From contig DASVSC010000041.1 of assembly GCA_036388295.1 (NCBI GenBank), forward strand, positions 1 through 17,312: a stretch of DNA of 17,312 nucleotides. Direction: 5' to 3'. The notes beneath the pieces were generated by a model, which made no database searches, was not told where the DNA came from, and worked only from the letters and a program-made list of their open reading frames with translations. Below are positions 6,245 to 13,845 of this stretch, piece after piece. A program made the translations under genes and the position numbers. Every line of letters starts with the position of its first letter. Position 1 is the first letter of the stretch. Source of the DNA: RYN-431 sp036388295. Lineage in GTDB: Bacteria > Planctomycetota > Phycisphaerae > Tepidisphaerales > Tepidisphaeraceae.

Positions 6245-7219
6245 TTATTTTTCGTTCTTCTCTTTGAACAAGGCCGACACTGATTCGTCCTTGTGGATTC
6301 GGCCGATGGCTTCGCCGAACAGTTCGGCGACGCTCAGGGTGACGATGCGGTCTTTGATTCCGTCGATGCGGTTGCCGATCGGAATCGTGTCGGTGACGGC
6401 CAGCTTCGTGAACGGGGCGGCGTGCAGACGATCGATCGCCGGCGGGGCGAACACGGCGTGCGTGGCGGCCATGTAGATTTCTTTGACGCCGTTGTCTTTA
6501 AGGATCTGGCAGGCGCCGGTGACGGTGCCGGCCGTGGTGATCATGTCATCGACCATCAGGATGTTTTTGTCGCGCACGTCGCCGATGATGTGGCGGGCTT
6601 CGATCTGGCTGCCGCTCTTGCGGCGCTTGTCGATGATGCAGATTTCGCCGCCGAGCATGTTGGCGTAGGCCTGGGCGCGTTTGACGTTGCCGACGTCCGG
6701 CGACACGAACACGCGGTTGGCCAGCTTCAGGCTCTTGAACCACTTGCCCAGCACCGGGCCGGCATTCAGGTGGTCGACGGGGATGTCGAAAAAGCCCTGC
6801 ACCTGGGCGGCGTGCAGATCGACGGCCACCACGCGGTCCGCGCCGGCGCGTTCGATCAGGTTGGCCACCAGCTTGGCGGTGATCGGCGTGCGGCCTTCGT
6901 CTTTGCGATCCTGGCGGGCGTAGCCGAAGTAGGGCATCACGGCCGTCACGCGGCGGGCGCTGGCGCGCTTCAAACAGTCGATCCAGATGAACAGCTCCAT
7001 CAAGTGAGCGTTGATCGGATGGCAGGTCGATTGGAAGATGTAACAGTCACGGCCGCGGACGTCTTCCTCGACTTTGACGATCAATTCGCCGTCGGGAAAC
7101 AGTTCCGTCATCCCCCGGCCCAGCGGCACGCCCAGGTAATCGCAGACCTTCCGGGCCAGGTCGGGATTAGACCGGCCGGCGAAGACTTTGATTTTGGAAG
7201 GGTCGAGGGCAAGGGCCAT
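6245..7219 (-). CDS. prs: Ribose-phosphate pyrophosphokinase (PRPP synthase)
   Basis: The enzyme makes PRPP from ribose 5-phosphate and ATP, feeding purine, pyrimidine, His, Trp and NAD synthesis. The 324-residue protein is close to the usual ~315. Visible motifs are the signature DLHAAQVQGFFDIPVD (134-149), the flexible-loop segment YFGYARQDRKDEGRTPITAKL (98-118) and the PRPP-binding loop MVDDMITTAGT (222-232). The ATG at 7219 (MALALDPSKIKVFAG) was chosen. A GTG at 7270 would add 17 residues of non-family sequence and has no clear ribosome-binding site; the ATG also has only a weak one. It is the first gene of the ribosomal/replication block, with tRNA-Gln 118 bp upstream on the same strand. 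A promoter between them was not identified. Confidence 0.96.
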   Translation of the reverse strand: MALALDPSKIKVFAGRSNPDLARKVCDYLGVPLGRGMTELFPDGELIVKVEEDVRGRDCYIFQSTCHPINAHLMELFIWIDCLKRASARRVTAVMPYFGYARQDRKDEGRTPITAKLVANLIERAGADRVVAVDLHAAQVQGFFDIPVDHLNAGPVLGKWFKSLKLANRVFVSPDVGNVKRAQAYANMLGGEICIIDKRRKSGSQIEARHIIGDVRDKNILMVDDMITTAGTVTGACQILKDNGVKEIYMAATHAVFAPPAIDRLHAAPFTKLAVTDTIPIGNRIDGIKDRIVTLSVAELFGEAIGRIHKDESVSALFKEKNEK

Positions 7220-7337
7220 GGGTGTTTCGCTTCGCGAGTTGAACGGTTCATCAGCGGATGGATTGATCACTAGCCGGCTGCGGTCGTCGAGCGACCACAG
7301 ATCAACTTATCAACTGATCCACGGATCAACCGATAAG

Positions 7338-7408
7338 CTACCCGGCATGGATTCGAACCATGACAAAGAGTACCAAAAACTCTTGTGCTACCGTTACACC
7401 ACCGGGTA
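7338..7408 (-). tRNA. tRNA-Gln (anticodon UUG)
   Basis: The minus strand folds as a full cloverleaf of 71 bases. The acceptor stem is TACCCGG/CCGGGTA, the D arm GTG...CAC, the anticodon stem AGAGT/ACTCT with loop TTTTGGT (anticodon TTG), and the T arm CATGG-TTCGAAT-CCATG. U1-A72 and discriminator G fit glutamine identity. The CCA end is not encoded, since CTT follows the discriminator base. It lies upstream of prs and may share its transcript. Confidence 0.96.
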
Positions 7409-7508
7409 GTGGCTCAGGCGACACCGAACGGCGGTAAAGCCGGTCAGTGCGTTGAATTGCGACGAGGCGAGCTCCAGGAAGATCGGTCACGGCACCGTAA
7501 GCCCAGGC

Positions 7509-7538
7509 CCGGATCGCAGTCGGCCGCGTGCGATCCGG
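7509..7538. repeat. Perfect 10-bp hairpin upstream of tRNA-Gln
   Basis: CCGGATCGCA (7509-7518) and TGCGATCCGG (7529-7538) enclose a ten-base loop containing CGGCCG. There is no following T-run in either direction, so it does not look like a terminator. It would lie in the leader of a transcript begun at the promoter at 7607-7635. Confidence 0.6.
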
Positions 7539-7606
7539 CTCATCTACCCACACCCGCACACGCGGATGCCTCTCGACGAACGCCCATTCGGGGCAATAGG
7601 GCGGAT

Positions 7607-7635
7607 ACTGTAGCCGAATCGCTGTGGCGTGGCAA
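7607..7635 (-). promoter_or_regulatory. Predicted sigma-70-type promoter facing tRNA-Gln and prs
   Basis: Read on the minus strand, TTGCCA (7635-7630) is followed after exactly 17 bases by TACAGT (7612-7607). Both hexamers are close to the -35 and -10 consensus. Transcription would start near 7600 and reach tRNA-Gln after about 190 bases. The call is from pattern only. Confidence 0.5.
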
Positions 7636-7758
7636 CGGGGAAATGAACAGGGGCGGCGTCGGCCCTTCGCCGCACGTCCGAAGGACGGCGGTGTTTTCCT
7701 TCACCCTTGTGCCCACGGGCGAGGGTGGAGCATCGAACAAAGCCGGAGGCGAAGCGGA

Positions 7759-7830
7759 TTAACCACGGAGGCACGGAGGCACGGAGAAGAAAAAACAAGA
7801 AATGGTTCTTCTCCGTGTCTCCGTGGTTAA
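7759..7830. repeat. Palindrome E (CACGGAG-type) with unequal arms
   Basis: The right arm (7806-7830) pairs with the left arm (7759-7791) at 24 of 25 positions once one extra GCACGGAG unit is removed from the left. The left arm therefore carries a fresh 8-base tandem duplication. The loop (7792-7805) is A-rich. The element lies just downstream of the surface-protein stop codon. Confidence 0.85.
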
Positions 7831-7868
7831 ATCTGCTCTGCCCGCCAGACCGAGCGTCGTGTGATCGT

Positions 7869-10800
7869 TTACGCGATGACCAGCTGCGACCCGTTCGGGC
7901 CGCTGTCGCGGCTGGCGACGCTGACGTACGCGGTGCTGCTGGCGGTGCCTTGCAACGACAGCGTGATCGTCTGCTGACCACTGGCGACCGCCTGCTTCAC
8001 GTACGCGCTGACGTCAATCTCGATCCACGTCCCGGTGACGCTGCTGACCGTGGCGGTGCTGATCAGGCTGCCGCTGGCGGGCTTGTTCGCCCAAGTGACG
8101 CCGGTTTCGGACCACGTCTGCGCGGCGACGCCGTAGACCGCCACCTGAACCGTGTCGGCCGTGTTCAGGTTCGCGAAGAGCCGTAGCTTCGCGGTGTTGA
8201 CGTTCGACAAACTGCTGACGTCGAACTTGATCAGGCCTTGGCGGTTGTAGCCGGTGGTGCCTTTCTTGACCTGCAGCGTCGGGGCGCTGCCGTAGTTGGT
8301 GCCGGTGCTGCTGTCGAAGACGTACGCATCAGCCAGGGCCGTGCGCGTCTGCTGCGTGCTGGACGCGGCGGGGGTGGTGACCGTCTGCGTGTTGCTGGCG
8401 GCCGAGTCGGCGCTGCCGGTGGCGACGACGCGGTAGCTGTAGACGGTCGACGCCGACACGGTGGTGTCGGTGTGCGACGTCGTCCCGGCGTTCAGCGTGG
8501 CGACGGTCGACCACACGCCCGCCGTCTGCCGCTCGACGCGGTAGCCGGTTTCGTTGTTGGCGTTGTCGGCCCACGTCAGGGCCACGCTGCCGGACGAGGT
8601 GGCCGTGGCGACTAGGTTCGACGGGGCGTCCGGCGTGGTGTTCGTCGGGGTCGTCGGGGTGGTCGTGGTGCTGCCGGTGTCGCCGTAGCCGCGGTAGTTG
8701 GCGACCGTAGCGGTCGTCTGGTTCTTGGCGCAGGTCGCCAGGCCGACGTAGACGGTGCTGCCGAGCGTGAGGGTGACGCTGCCGAACTTGGTCCAGGTCT
8801 GGCCGTCGGTGCTGGTGTAGGTCGTGAAGACGTTGCCGACACGCTGCAGGCGCAGGAAACAGTTGGCCAGGTTCGCCTCGCCGGCGCCGGTGGCGACCGT
8901 AGCGCCGCTGGTGCTGGTGCGGTACGTCAGCCGCAGGCCGTTGGCCCGGGCTTTGATGTGGACGTTCTTTGAGCCGCTCGTGAGCGATTCCCGCACCATC
9001 AGGCCCGCCTGGCTGGATGGGTCGACGGCGGTCAGGCCGGTGACGCGGACGCTGACGTCGAAGTCGCCCGTCTTCTGCCCGTAGAGGAAGTTGAAGCTGT
9101 CGGCGTTGCCGTAGATGTCAGCGCCGCCGACGCGGACGTCGTAGTCGCGGCCGGCGGTGACGGTGCTCACCGTGCCGGCGGGCGTCGGGTTGCCGATGTC
9201 GATGCCGGTCAGGGCGACGGGCGCGCCCGGCGTGGCGGCGGGGGTGACGACGCTGCTTTCGTTGCTGGCCACGCTCTCGCCGGCGGCGTTGACGGCGATG
9301 ACACGGTAGGTGTAGCCGGTGGACGCCGTGGCGGAACCGTCAGTGAACGTCAGGACGTTCGCGTTGACGGTGCCGACGGTGCTGTACGCGCCGCCGCTGA
9401 TTTTGCGTTCGATGCGGAAGCCGGTTTCGTTGCCGCTGGTGTCGGACCATTTGATGGTGACGCTGGTGGCGGCGTTCGCGGTGGCGACGACGCCGGTGGG
9501 GGCGGTCGGCGCGGCGACGGTGCCGCTGCCGGCCGTGGTGCTGACGGTGGCGCTGGGGGCCGATTCGCCGCCCTGGTAGGCGACGGCGGTGACGTAGTAG
9601 TCGTAGCTCTGGCCGGTGACGGCCGTGGTGTCGGCGAAGCTGGAGCCGGTGGCGTTCGCGATTTTCACGAAACTGTCACTGCCGCCGCTGGTGCGACGCC
9701 AGACGTTGTAGCTGGTGACGTCGGTGGCGGTGTTCGCCGTCCACGCCACGCTCGTGCCCTGGGTCAGGCCGACGGCGTTGACGGCCTGCACGGCCTGCGG
9801 GGCACTGTTGGGCTTGATGTTGGTGATCAGCAGGATGTTGTCCTGGTAATCGTAGTTAGCCCAGGCGACCTTCACGTAATCCTGGCAGGCGATGTACGTG
9901 TCGGGAATGATGTTCCCTTTGGCGTCCTTGGCGACGTAAAAGCGCCAGCCGTGGCCGGGGTTGCCGGCGTCGTTGGGCGTGTTGTAACTGGCTTGGCTGA
10001 AGGTGCCGTTGTAGCTGTCGACGTTGAAGCCGAAGGCCTGCGCGCCGGGGATGAAGCTGCCGACCGCCGGGGCGGTGCTGGACCCTTCGAGGCGCGGCAG
10101 CAGGCTCTGGCTGTCGACCTGGTCGTGCGCGACGACCATGGTCAATGTCGGCTTGCCCTTGGTCGTGTTGATCTTCGTCGGGTCGTACCAGCTGACGCTG
10201 CTGCGGGTGTTCCACTGCACGTCGTACTGCTGGTGATACGTCGCCAGCATCCGCACGGTGACGGGCAGGCCGGTGTCGGCGCGCTGCCAGAGTTCGCTCA
10301 TCACTTCGTCGCCGGCGGCGGTGGCGTAGCCCTTGGTGTTCGTCTTCGACGTGCTCGTCGAGATCTTCGTGGTGTAACCGAAGGCTTCGACAATCGTCTC
10401 GGCGGTCGGTTCGGCGCTGACGCCGTTGGGCTGATTTTCGCTGTGGCTCTGCCACAGGCCGTTGAGTTTGACTGTCTTCGTCGGCTCGTCGCTGTCGTTG
10501 CTGGTGATCGTCAGCGTCGACTTGCGCAGCTTGTTGCCCAGGGCGCTGGCGTCGTTGAAGACGAACTGAACCTTGATGTCGGTGTACGCGCCAGGGGCGA
10601 GCGTTCGCGCGCCGCCGCCGGACTGGATGACGAAGTCGGCGTTGCTCAGCACCATGTCGCTGATGACCAACGGCTGGTCGCCGGTGTTGCGCAGGCGCAG
10701 CGTGCTGATGTCATGGAACTGGTTGGGCAGGTCCGTGTTCTTCGTACGCACGCGGCTCATGACCAGTTGGTCGGCCGCGGGCACGCCGTCGAGGTTTTCC

Positions 10801-12512
10801 AGGCCCAATTCCGCCGCCGACGCGGCCGGTTGGACGTTGCGGATGATGCCGACCATGTCGTTCTGGTCGAACGTGACGTTGTACTCTTCCATCGTGAAGA
10901 TGTAGGCGTTCGGCACCACCTGGCCGTCCGCGTCACGCAGCTGGTAGAAACGCACTTTCTTCTGCTTGGAGCTGTTGGTTTCCCACGACGCGTTGAGCAC
11001 GTCTTCGCTGTAAACGCTGCGGTTCATCGGCTTGGCGGTGCTGCCGAGCGTGAAGTTGCCGTACAGGCCGAAGCTGCCGGTGCCGGGGTCGAAGTAGAGG
11101 ATGCCGTCGTCCAGCGGCGACAGGCTCTGGGCCTTGTCCGGGGTGACGCCGCCGACAAGGTTAGTCGACTGCGGGTTGCCCGCTTCGTACCAGCCGAGGG
11201 TGGTCTTGGAGTTCTGGTTGGCGAAGACGCCGAGCAGTTCGACCGAGATCGGGCCTTGCCCGGCCTTGACGAGGCGCGGCATTTTGACTTCGTCGACGCT
11301 GACCTTCGTGCTGTCGAAGGCGTTGTTGTTCACGTCCGTTTGGCCGACGTTGGTCTTGAAGCCGTAGATGTCGATGACGCGCTGCAAGCTCGGCTCGTAC
11401 GTGCCGCCCGCGCCGCTCATGCCCAGGCCGCGCAGGGCGACGCTGGCGGGCGTGCCGCTGGGGTCGTTCGTGGCGAAGGTGAGCGTGGCGTTACGGATGG
11501 TGCCGCTGTTGGTGGCGGTGTAGGTGACGTAGAAGTCGTAGCGCTGGCCGCTCTTGAGCGTGATGGGGCCCGTGATGGGGTTGGTGAGCTTGAACTCGCC
11601 CGCGTTGTCGCCGGAGAACGACGCGCCGGAAAGGACGAGGTCGCCTTCGCCGGTGTTGGTGATGCGGATCGTCTGCGGGGCGGCGCTGCTCCCGCTTGTC
11701 GTCAGGTCGCTCAGCGCGACGCGTTGGCGGCTGAGGCTGGCGACCGGCACGTAAGCGGTGACGCCGGCGGCGATGGAGAAGCTGTCGAACGTGGCGGTGA
11801 TCGGGCCGTGGCGGTCGCTGACGACTACGCCGGTCTTGCTGGCCGAATTGAAGAACGCGGCCTTGTTGGCGGCCGGAACGGTCAGGTTAAAGCCGACGCG
11901 CTGCCAGCTCTTGCCGTTCATCGCGTAGCGGGCGTTGACTTGGCCGGTGACGCTGTCGCCGGTGATCTGCAAATCCAGCGTCGATAGCGCACTGAACTTC
12001 GCCGGCAGCGTGATGTACGTCGACGCCTCGGCCGGCACGCTCCGGCCGTTGACGATGTTCGTGAACTGCAGGCGTTCGCCGCTGGCGGTGTAGACGGCGG
12101 TGATCTTGACGCAGTTGTTCTGGTCCGGCCCGAGGTAAATGCCGGCCTGGTCGCCGGTGCGCAGCAGGTTGCTCAGCGGGCCTTTCAGGCGCGACGTGAT
12201 GGTGAACCCGCGCGTGGTGCCGTCGAAGGCGGTTTCGAGGGCGGCGATCGGCTTGCTGGCGGAGTAGTCGGCGGTCAGGGCGAGGGTGCCCTTGGCGGTG
12301 TTGATGTCAATCTGGCCGGCCTGTCCGGCCTGGGTGGCGGTGAAGCCGGTGCCTTGGCCGTCCTTGTCGACGGCGGTGCCGCTGACGGTGCCGGAAAAGT
12401 CGAGCGAGAAGGGCAGCGCGACGGTCGCCGCCATCAATCGACGCGGCTCTAAAGCCTGCATCTCAGAGAAGTTATCACTCGAACGGGTCGGACCAGTGGC
12501 GGAACGCTGCAC
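7869..12512 (-). CDS. Large multidomain surface protein (LEPR-XLL, anchor-D, FN3, DNRLRE)
   Basis: This is a 1547-residue protein, probably exported and carbohydrate-binding. The order, approximately, is: LEPRRLMAA at 21-29 (LEPR-XLL motif); lectin-like sandwich 33-245; choice-of-anchor-D (HYDIN/ASPM-like) 275-361; module M1 373-561; second anchor-D 596-694; module M2 701-899, homologous to M1; FN3 domains near 901-990, 1002-1093 and 1296-1381; a DUF1349-like sandwich 1101-1278; a Thr/Pro linker; and a DNRLRE/CBM96-like domain 1390-1547 (ADAYVFDSSTG, GLIKFDVSSL). There is no catalytic motif, membrane anchor, LPXTG, PEP-CTERM or dockerin. The GTG start at 12512 was chosen because AAGGAG lies seven bases upstream; the frame continues to 12647, but that part overlaps the divergent promoter region. 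The motif and domains point to the cell surface. The function as an adhesin or polysaccharide binder is inferred. Confidence 0.9.
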   Translation of the reverse strand: MQRSATGPTRSSDNFSEMQALEPRRLMAATVALPFSLDFSGTVSGTAVDKDGQGTGFTATQAGQAGQIDINTAKGTLALTADYSASKPIAALETAFDGTTRGFTITSRLKGPLSNLLRTGDQAGIYLGPDQNNCVKITAVYTASGERLQFTNIVNGRSVPAEASTYITLPAKFSALSTLDLQITGDSVTGQVNARYAMNGKSWQRVGFNLTVPAANKAAFFNSASKTGVVVSDRHGPITATFDSFSIAAGVTAYVPVASLSRQRVALSDLTTSGSSAAPQTIRITNTGEGDLVLSGASFSGDNAGEFKLTNPITGPITLKSGQRYDFYVTYTATNSGTIRNATLTFATNDPSGTPASVALRGLGMSGAGGTYEPSLQRVIDIYGFKTNVGQTDVNNNAFDSTKVSVDEVKMPRLVKAGQGPISVELLGVFANQNSKTTLGWYEAGNPQSTNLVGGVTPDKAQSLSPLDDGILYFDPGTGSFGLYGNFTLGSTAKPMNRSVYSEDVLNASWETNSSKQKKVRFYQLRDADGQVVPNAYIFTMEEYNVTFDQNDMVGIIRNVQPAASAAELGLENLDGVPAADQLVMSRVRTKNTDLPNQFHDISTLRLRNTGDQPLVISDMVLSNADFVIQSGGGARTLAPGAYTDIKVQFVFNDASALGNKLRKSTLTITSNDSDEPTKTVKLNGLWQSHSENQPNGVSAEPTAETIVEAFGYTTKISTSTSKTNTKGYATAAGDEVMSELWQRADTGLPVTVRMLATYHQQYDVQWNTRSSVSWYDPTKINTTKGKPTLTMVVAHDQVDSQSLLPRLEGSSTAPAVGSFIPGAQAFGFNVDSYNGTFSQASYNTPNDAGNPGHGWRFYVAKDAKGNIIPDTYIACQDYVKVAWANYDYQDNILLITNIKPNSAPQAVQAVNAVGLTQGTSVAWTANTATDVTSYNVWRRTSGGSDSFVKIANATGSSFADTTAVTGQSYDYYVTAVAYQGGESAPSATVSTTAGSGTVAAPTAPTGVVATANAATSVTIKWSDTSGNETGFRIERKISGGAYSTVGTVNANVLTFTDGSATASTGYTYRVIAVNAAGESVASNESSVVTPAATPGAPVALTGIDIGNPTPAGTVSTVTAGRDYDVRVGGADIYGNADSFNFLYGQKTGDFDVSVRVTGLTAVDPSSQAGLMVRESLTSGSKNVHIKARANGLRLTYRTSTSGATVATGAGEANLANCFLRLQRVGNVFTTYTSTDGQTWTKFGSVTLTLGSTVYVGLATCAKNQTTATVANYRGYGDTGSTTTTPTTPTNTTPDAPSNLVATATSSGSVALTWADNANNETGYRVERQTAGVWSTVATLNAGTTSHTDTTVSASTVYSYRVVATGSADSAASNTQTVTTPAASSTQQTRTALADAYVFDSSTGTNYGSAPTLQVKKGTTGYNRQGLIKFDVSSLSNVNTAKLRLFANLNTADTVQVAVYGVAAQTWSETGVTWANKPASGSLISTATVSSVTGTWIEIDVSAYVKQAVASGQQTITLSLQGTASSTAYVSVASRDSGPNGSQLVIA

Positions 12513-12519
12513 GGAATAG

Positions 12520-12525
12520 CTCCTT
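12520..12525 (-). promoter_or_regulatory. Ribosome-binding site setting a GTG start
   Basis: AAGGAG on the minus strand lies seven bases before the GTG at 12512-12510. It decides the start of the surface-protein gene: the earlier in-frame ATG at 12647 and the later one at 12461 both lack such a site. The chosen start puts the LEPR motif about 20 residues from the N-terminus. Confidence 0.8.
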
Positions 12526-12569
12526 CGGCTTCTGTAGACACACCCCGCGGCCGCGGGACGGGAAATTGT

Positions 12570-12598
12570 TTGCCCGGCCCCTGACACGGAGATACCAT
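12570..12598 (+). promoter_or_regulatory. Predicted promoter for the FHA gene
   Basis: TTGCCC (12570-12575), a 17-base spacer and TACCAT (12593-12598) resemble a sigma-70 promoter. The start would be near 12605, leaving a 75-base leader before the ATG at 12680. It lies in the divergent gap shared with the surface-protein gene. No equally good minus-strand promoter was found there. Pattern evidence only. Confidence 0.4.
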
Positions 12599-12679
12599 CT
12601 ACAGTCGTCGCGGCGGGCGACGGATTGCACACCGCTTTGTTTTCCATCGGCCGATAGAGACGGCGGATTAAGACTTGCC

Positions 12680-13159
12680 ATGAACGTTGTTCTGATCATG
12701 GTCCGAGACAATGGTGAGCAACGCAGCTTCGCGCTGACACGCGACACCACCCTTATCGGCCGTCGCGAAGACGCCGACTTCCGCATTCCCCTCACCGACG
12801 TCAGCCGCAAGCATTGCCGGCTGATTAAGGACGGGAACGTGCTGATCCTCGAAGACCTCGGCAGCTCCAACGGCACCATCCGCAACGGCCAGCGCGTTAA
12901 GGAATGCGAGCTGGAGCCGGGCGACACGATCCAGATCGGCCCCGTCCGCTTCATCGTCCAGATCGACGGCCATCCCGGTGACAATGAACTCGGCGGCACG
13001 CCCCGCGCGCGCAGCGCCGCCCCCACCGGCACGGCCACCGGCACCCGCGTCGCCCCGCCCCCGCCGCCGCCGAGCTTCGACAGTTCCACCTTCGATTTGA
13101 TCAGCCCGGTCGGCGACAGCATCGCCGACGCGCAGCCGCCGGCTTCATCAAAAGTTTAA
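12680..13159 (+). CDS. FHA-domain protein
   Basis: This is a 159-residue protein consisting of one forkhead-associated domain and a tail. FHA domains bind phosphothreonine peptides, usually made by Ser/Thr kinases. The family residues are present: GR at 27-28, SRKH at 42-45 and LGSSNGT at 60-66, so phosphopeptide binding should be intact. The segment after residue 100 is low in complexity, with APPPPPPSF near 125-133, and no second domain is visible. The start MNVVLIMVRDNGEQ was chosen because it begins exactly at the first FHA strand. The ribosome-binding site is weak, and the in-frame ATG at 12566 would add 38 residues unlike the family. No kinase or phosphatase lies in the window. It is divergent from the surface-protein gene and leads the plus-strand run, 32 bp before the nitroreductase. 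Confidence 0.9.
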   Translation: MNVVLIMVRDNGEQRSFALTRDTTLIGRREDADFRIPLTDVSRKHCRLIKDGNVLILEDLGSSNGTIRNGQRVKECELEPGDTIQIGPVRFIVQIDGHPGDNELGGTPRARSAAPTGTATGTRVAPPPPPPSFDSSTFDLISPVGDSIADAQPPASSKV

Positions 13160-13177
13160 CCCCGCCGTCGCGCGGCC

Positions 13178-13183
13178 TATGAT
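13178..13183 (+). promoter_or_regulatory. Possible -10 box for a leaderless nitroreductase transcript
   Basis: TATGAT ends eight bases before the nitroreductase ATG, and there is no ribosome-binding site in front of that ATG. A start of transcription at or next to the A of the ATG would give a leaderless message. The -35 candidate TTTAAC (17 bases upstream) is weak, matching three of six consensus bases. Confidence 0.35.
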
Positions 13184-13191
13184 GCCGTGAC

Positions 13192-13830
13192 ATGACCCTC
13201 GCCTCGACCGAACCCGTTTTAGACGCCCTCCGCTGGCGCTACGCCACCAAGCAGTTCGACCCGACCCGTAAAATCAGCGACGCCGACATCGCCGGCCTGC
13301 TGGAGGCCGTGCGTCTCACGCCCAGCAGCTTCGGCCTGCAGCCGTGGAAGTTTTACGTCGTGACCACGCAGGCGATCAAAGACCAGCTGTTTCCCGTTTC
13401 GTGGAAGCAGTCGCAGGTGAAGGATTGCTCGCACCTGCTCGTGCTGTGCGCGCGCCGGCGTCTGGATCCGGACTTTGTCGATCACTTCGTCGACACCATC
13501 GTCGACACCCGCGGCACGCCACGCGAGAAGCTCAAGGGCCTGCACGACATGCTGCTCGGCTTTGCCGAAGCCAATCCGGAAAAGCTGGCGTGGGCGAGCA
13601 ACCAGGTGTACATCGCGCTCGGGTTTCTGATGGAAACCGCCGCCTTGATGAACATCGACGCCTGCCCGATGGAAGGCATCGACAAGCTCGCCTACGACAA
13701 GATCCTGAACGTCGACCCCGGCTACGCCACGGTCGTCGCCTGCCCGCTCGGCTACCGCGTGCCGGACGACCGTTTCGCGACCTTGGCGAAAGTCCGGTTC
13801 GCTCACGAGGAACTGTTTGTCCACGTTTAA
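13192..13830 (+). CDS. NfsB-like NAD(P)H nitroreductase
   Basis: This is an FMN-dependent oxidoreductase of the nitroreductase superfamily, closest in pattern to oxygen-insensitive NfsB. Such enzymes reduce nitroaromatics, quinones and similar acceptors with NAD(P)H in the cytoplasm. The 212 residues match NfsB (217). Matching segments are RWRYATKQFD (14-23) with its FMN-contacting basic residues, LTPSSFGLQPWKF (42-54), NQVYIALGFLMETAALMNIDACPMEGID (137-164) with the E-G pair at 161-162, and the C-terminal K200 and R202. The natural substrate cannot be told. The ATG is preceded by TATGAT rather than a ribosome-binding site. The exported hydrolase gene begins 15 bp after its stop, so the two are probably co-transcribed. 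Confidence 0.92.
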   Translation: MTLASTEPVLDALRWRYATKQFDPTRKISDADIAGLLEAVRLTPSSFGLQPWKFYVVTTQAIKDQLFPVSWKQSQVKDCSHLLVLCARRRLDPDFVDHFVDTIVDTRGTPREKLKGLHDMLLGFAEANPEKLAWASNQVYIALGFLMETAALMNIDACPMEGIDKLAYDKILNVDPGYATVVACPLGYRVPDDRFATLAKVRFAHEELFVHV

Positions 13831-13845
13831 CCCCTGAGGAACGCT

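Larger units (their letters stand above)
7409..7868. other. Non-coding stretch between tRNA-Gln and the surface-protein gene
   Basis: No convincing protein gene is present. The open frames are short, lack family features, and one (7338-7559 minus) overlaps the tRNA. The stretch holds a perfect 10-bp hairpin (7509-7538), a good minus-strand promoter pattern (7607-7635) and palindrome E (7759-7830). The region 7409-7600, between promoter and tRNA, would be transcribed as a ~190-base leader or a separate small RNA. The surface-protein gene ends at 7869 with no typical T-run terminator. Confidence 0.6.

Noticed and set aside
7315..7328. TGATCC-AC-GGATCA hairpin between prs and tRNA-Gln as a terminator or operator
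   Set aside because: The stem is only six pairs with a two-base loop and no T-run. Nothing else supports a function.
7338..7559. A 73-codon minus-strand frame covering tRNA-Gln
   Set aside because: It reads through the whole tRNA gene and has no recognisable protein features.
9951..11987. A 678-codon plus-strand open frame opposite the surface-protein gene
   Set aside because: It is an Ala/Val/Gly/Asp/Arg-rich antisense shadow with no domain pattern, fully inside a gene with clear domains on the other strand. High G+C makes such frames common.
12544..12557. 14-base perfect palindrome CCCGCGGCCGCGGG as an operator
   Set aside because: It lies in the leader of the surface-protein gene, but such G/C palindromes are expected in this composition and no regulator is linked to it.
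12513..12647. N-terminal extension of the surface protein to the ATG at 12647
   Set aside because: The strong AAGGAG before the GTG at 12512 and the position of the LEPR motif favour the shorter form. The extension runs through the divergent promoter region.
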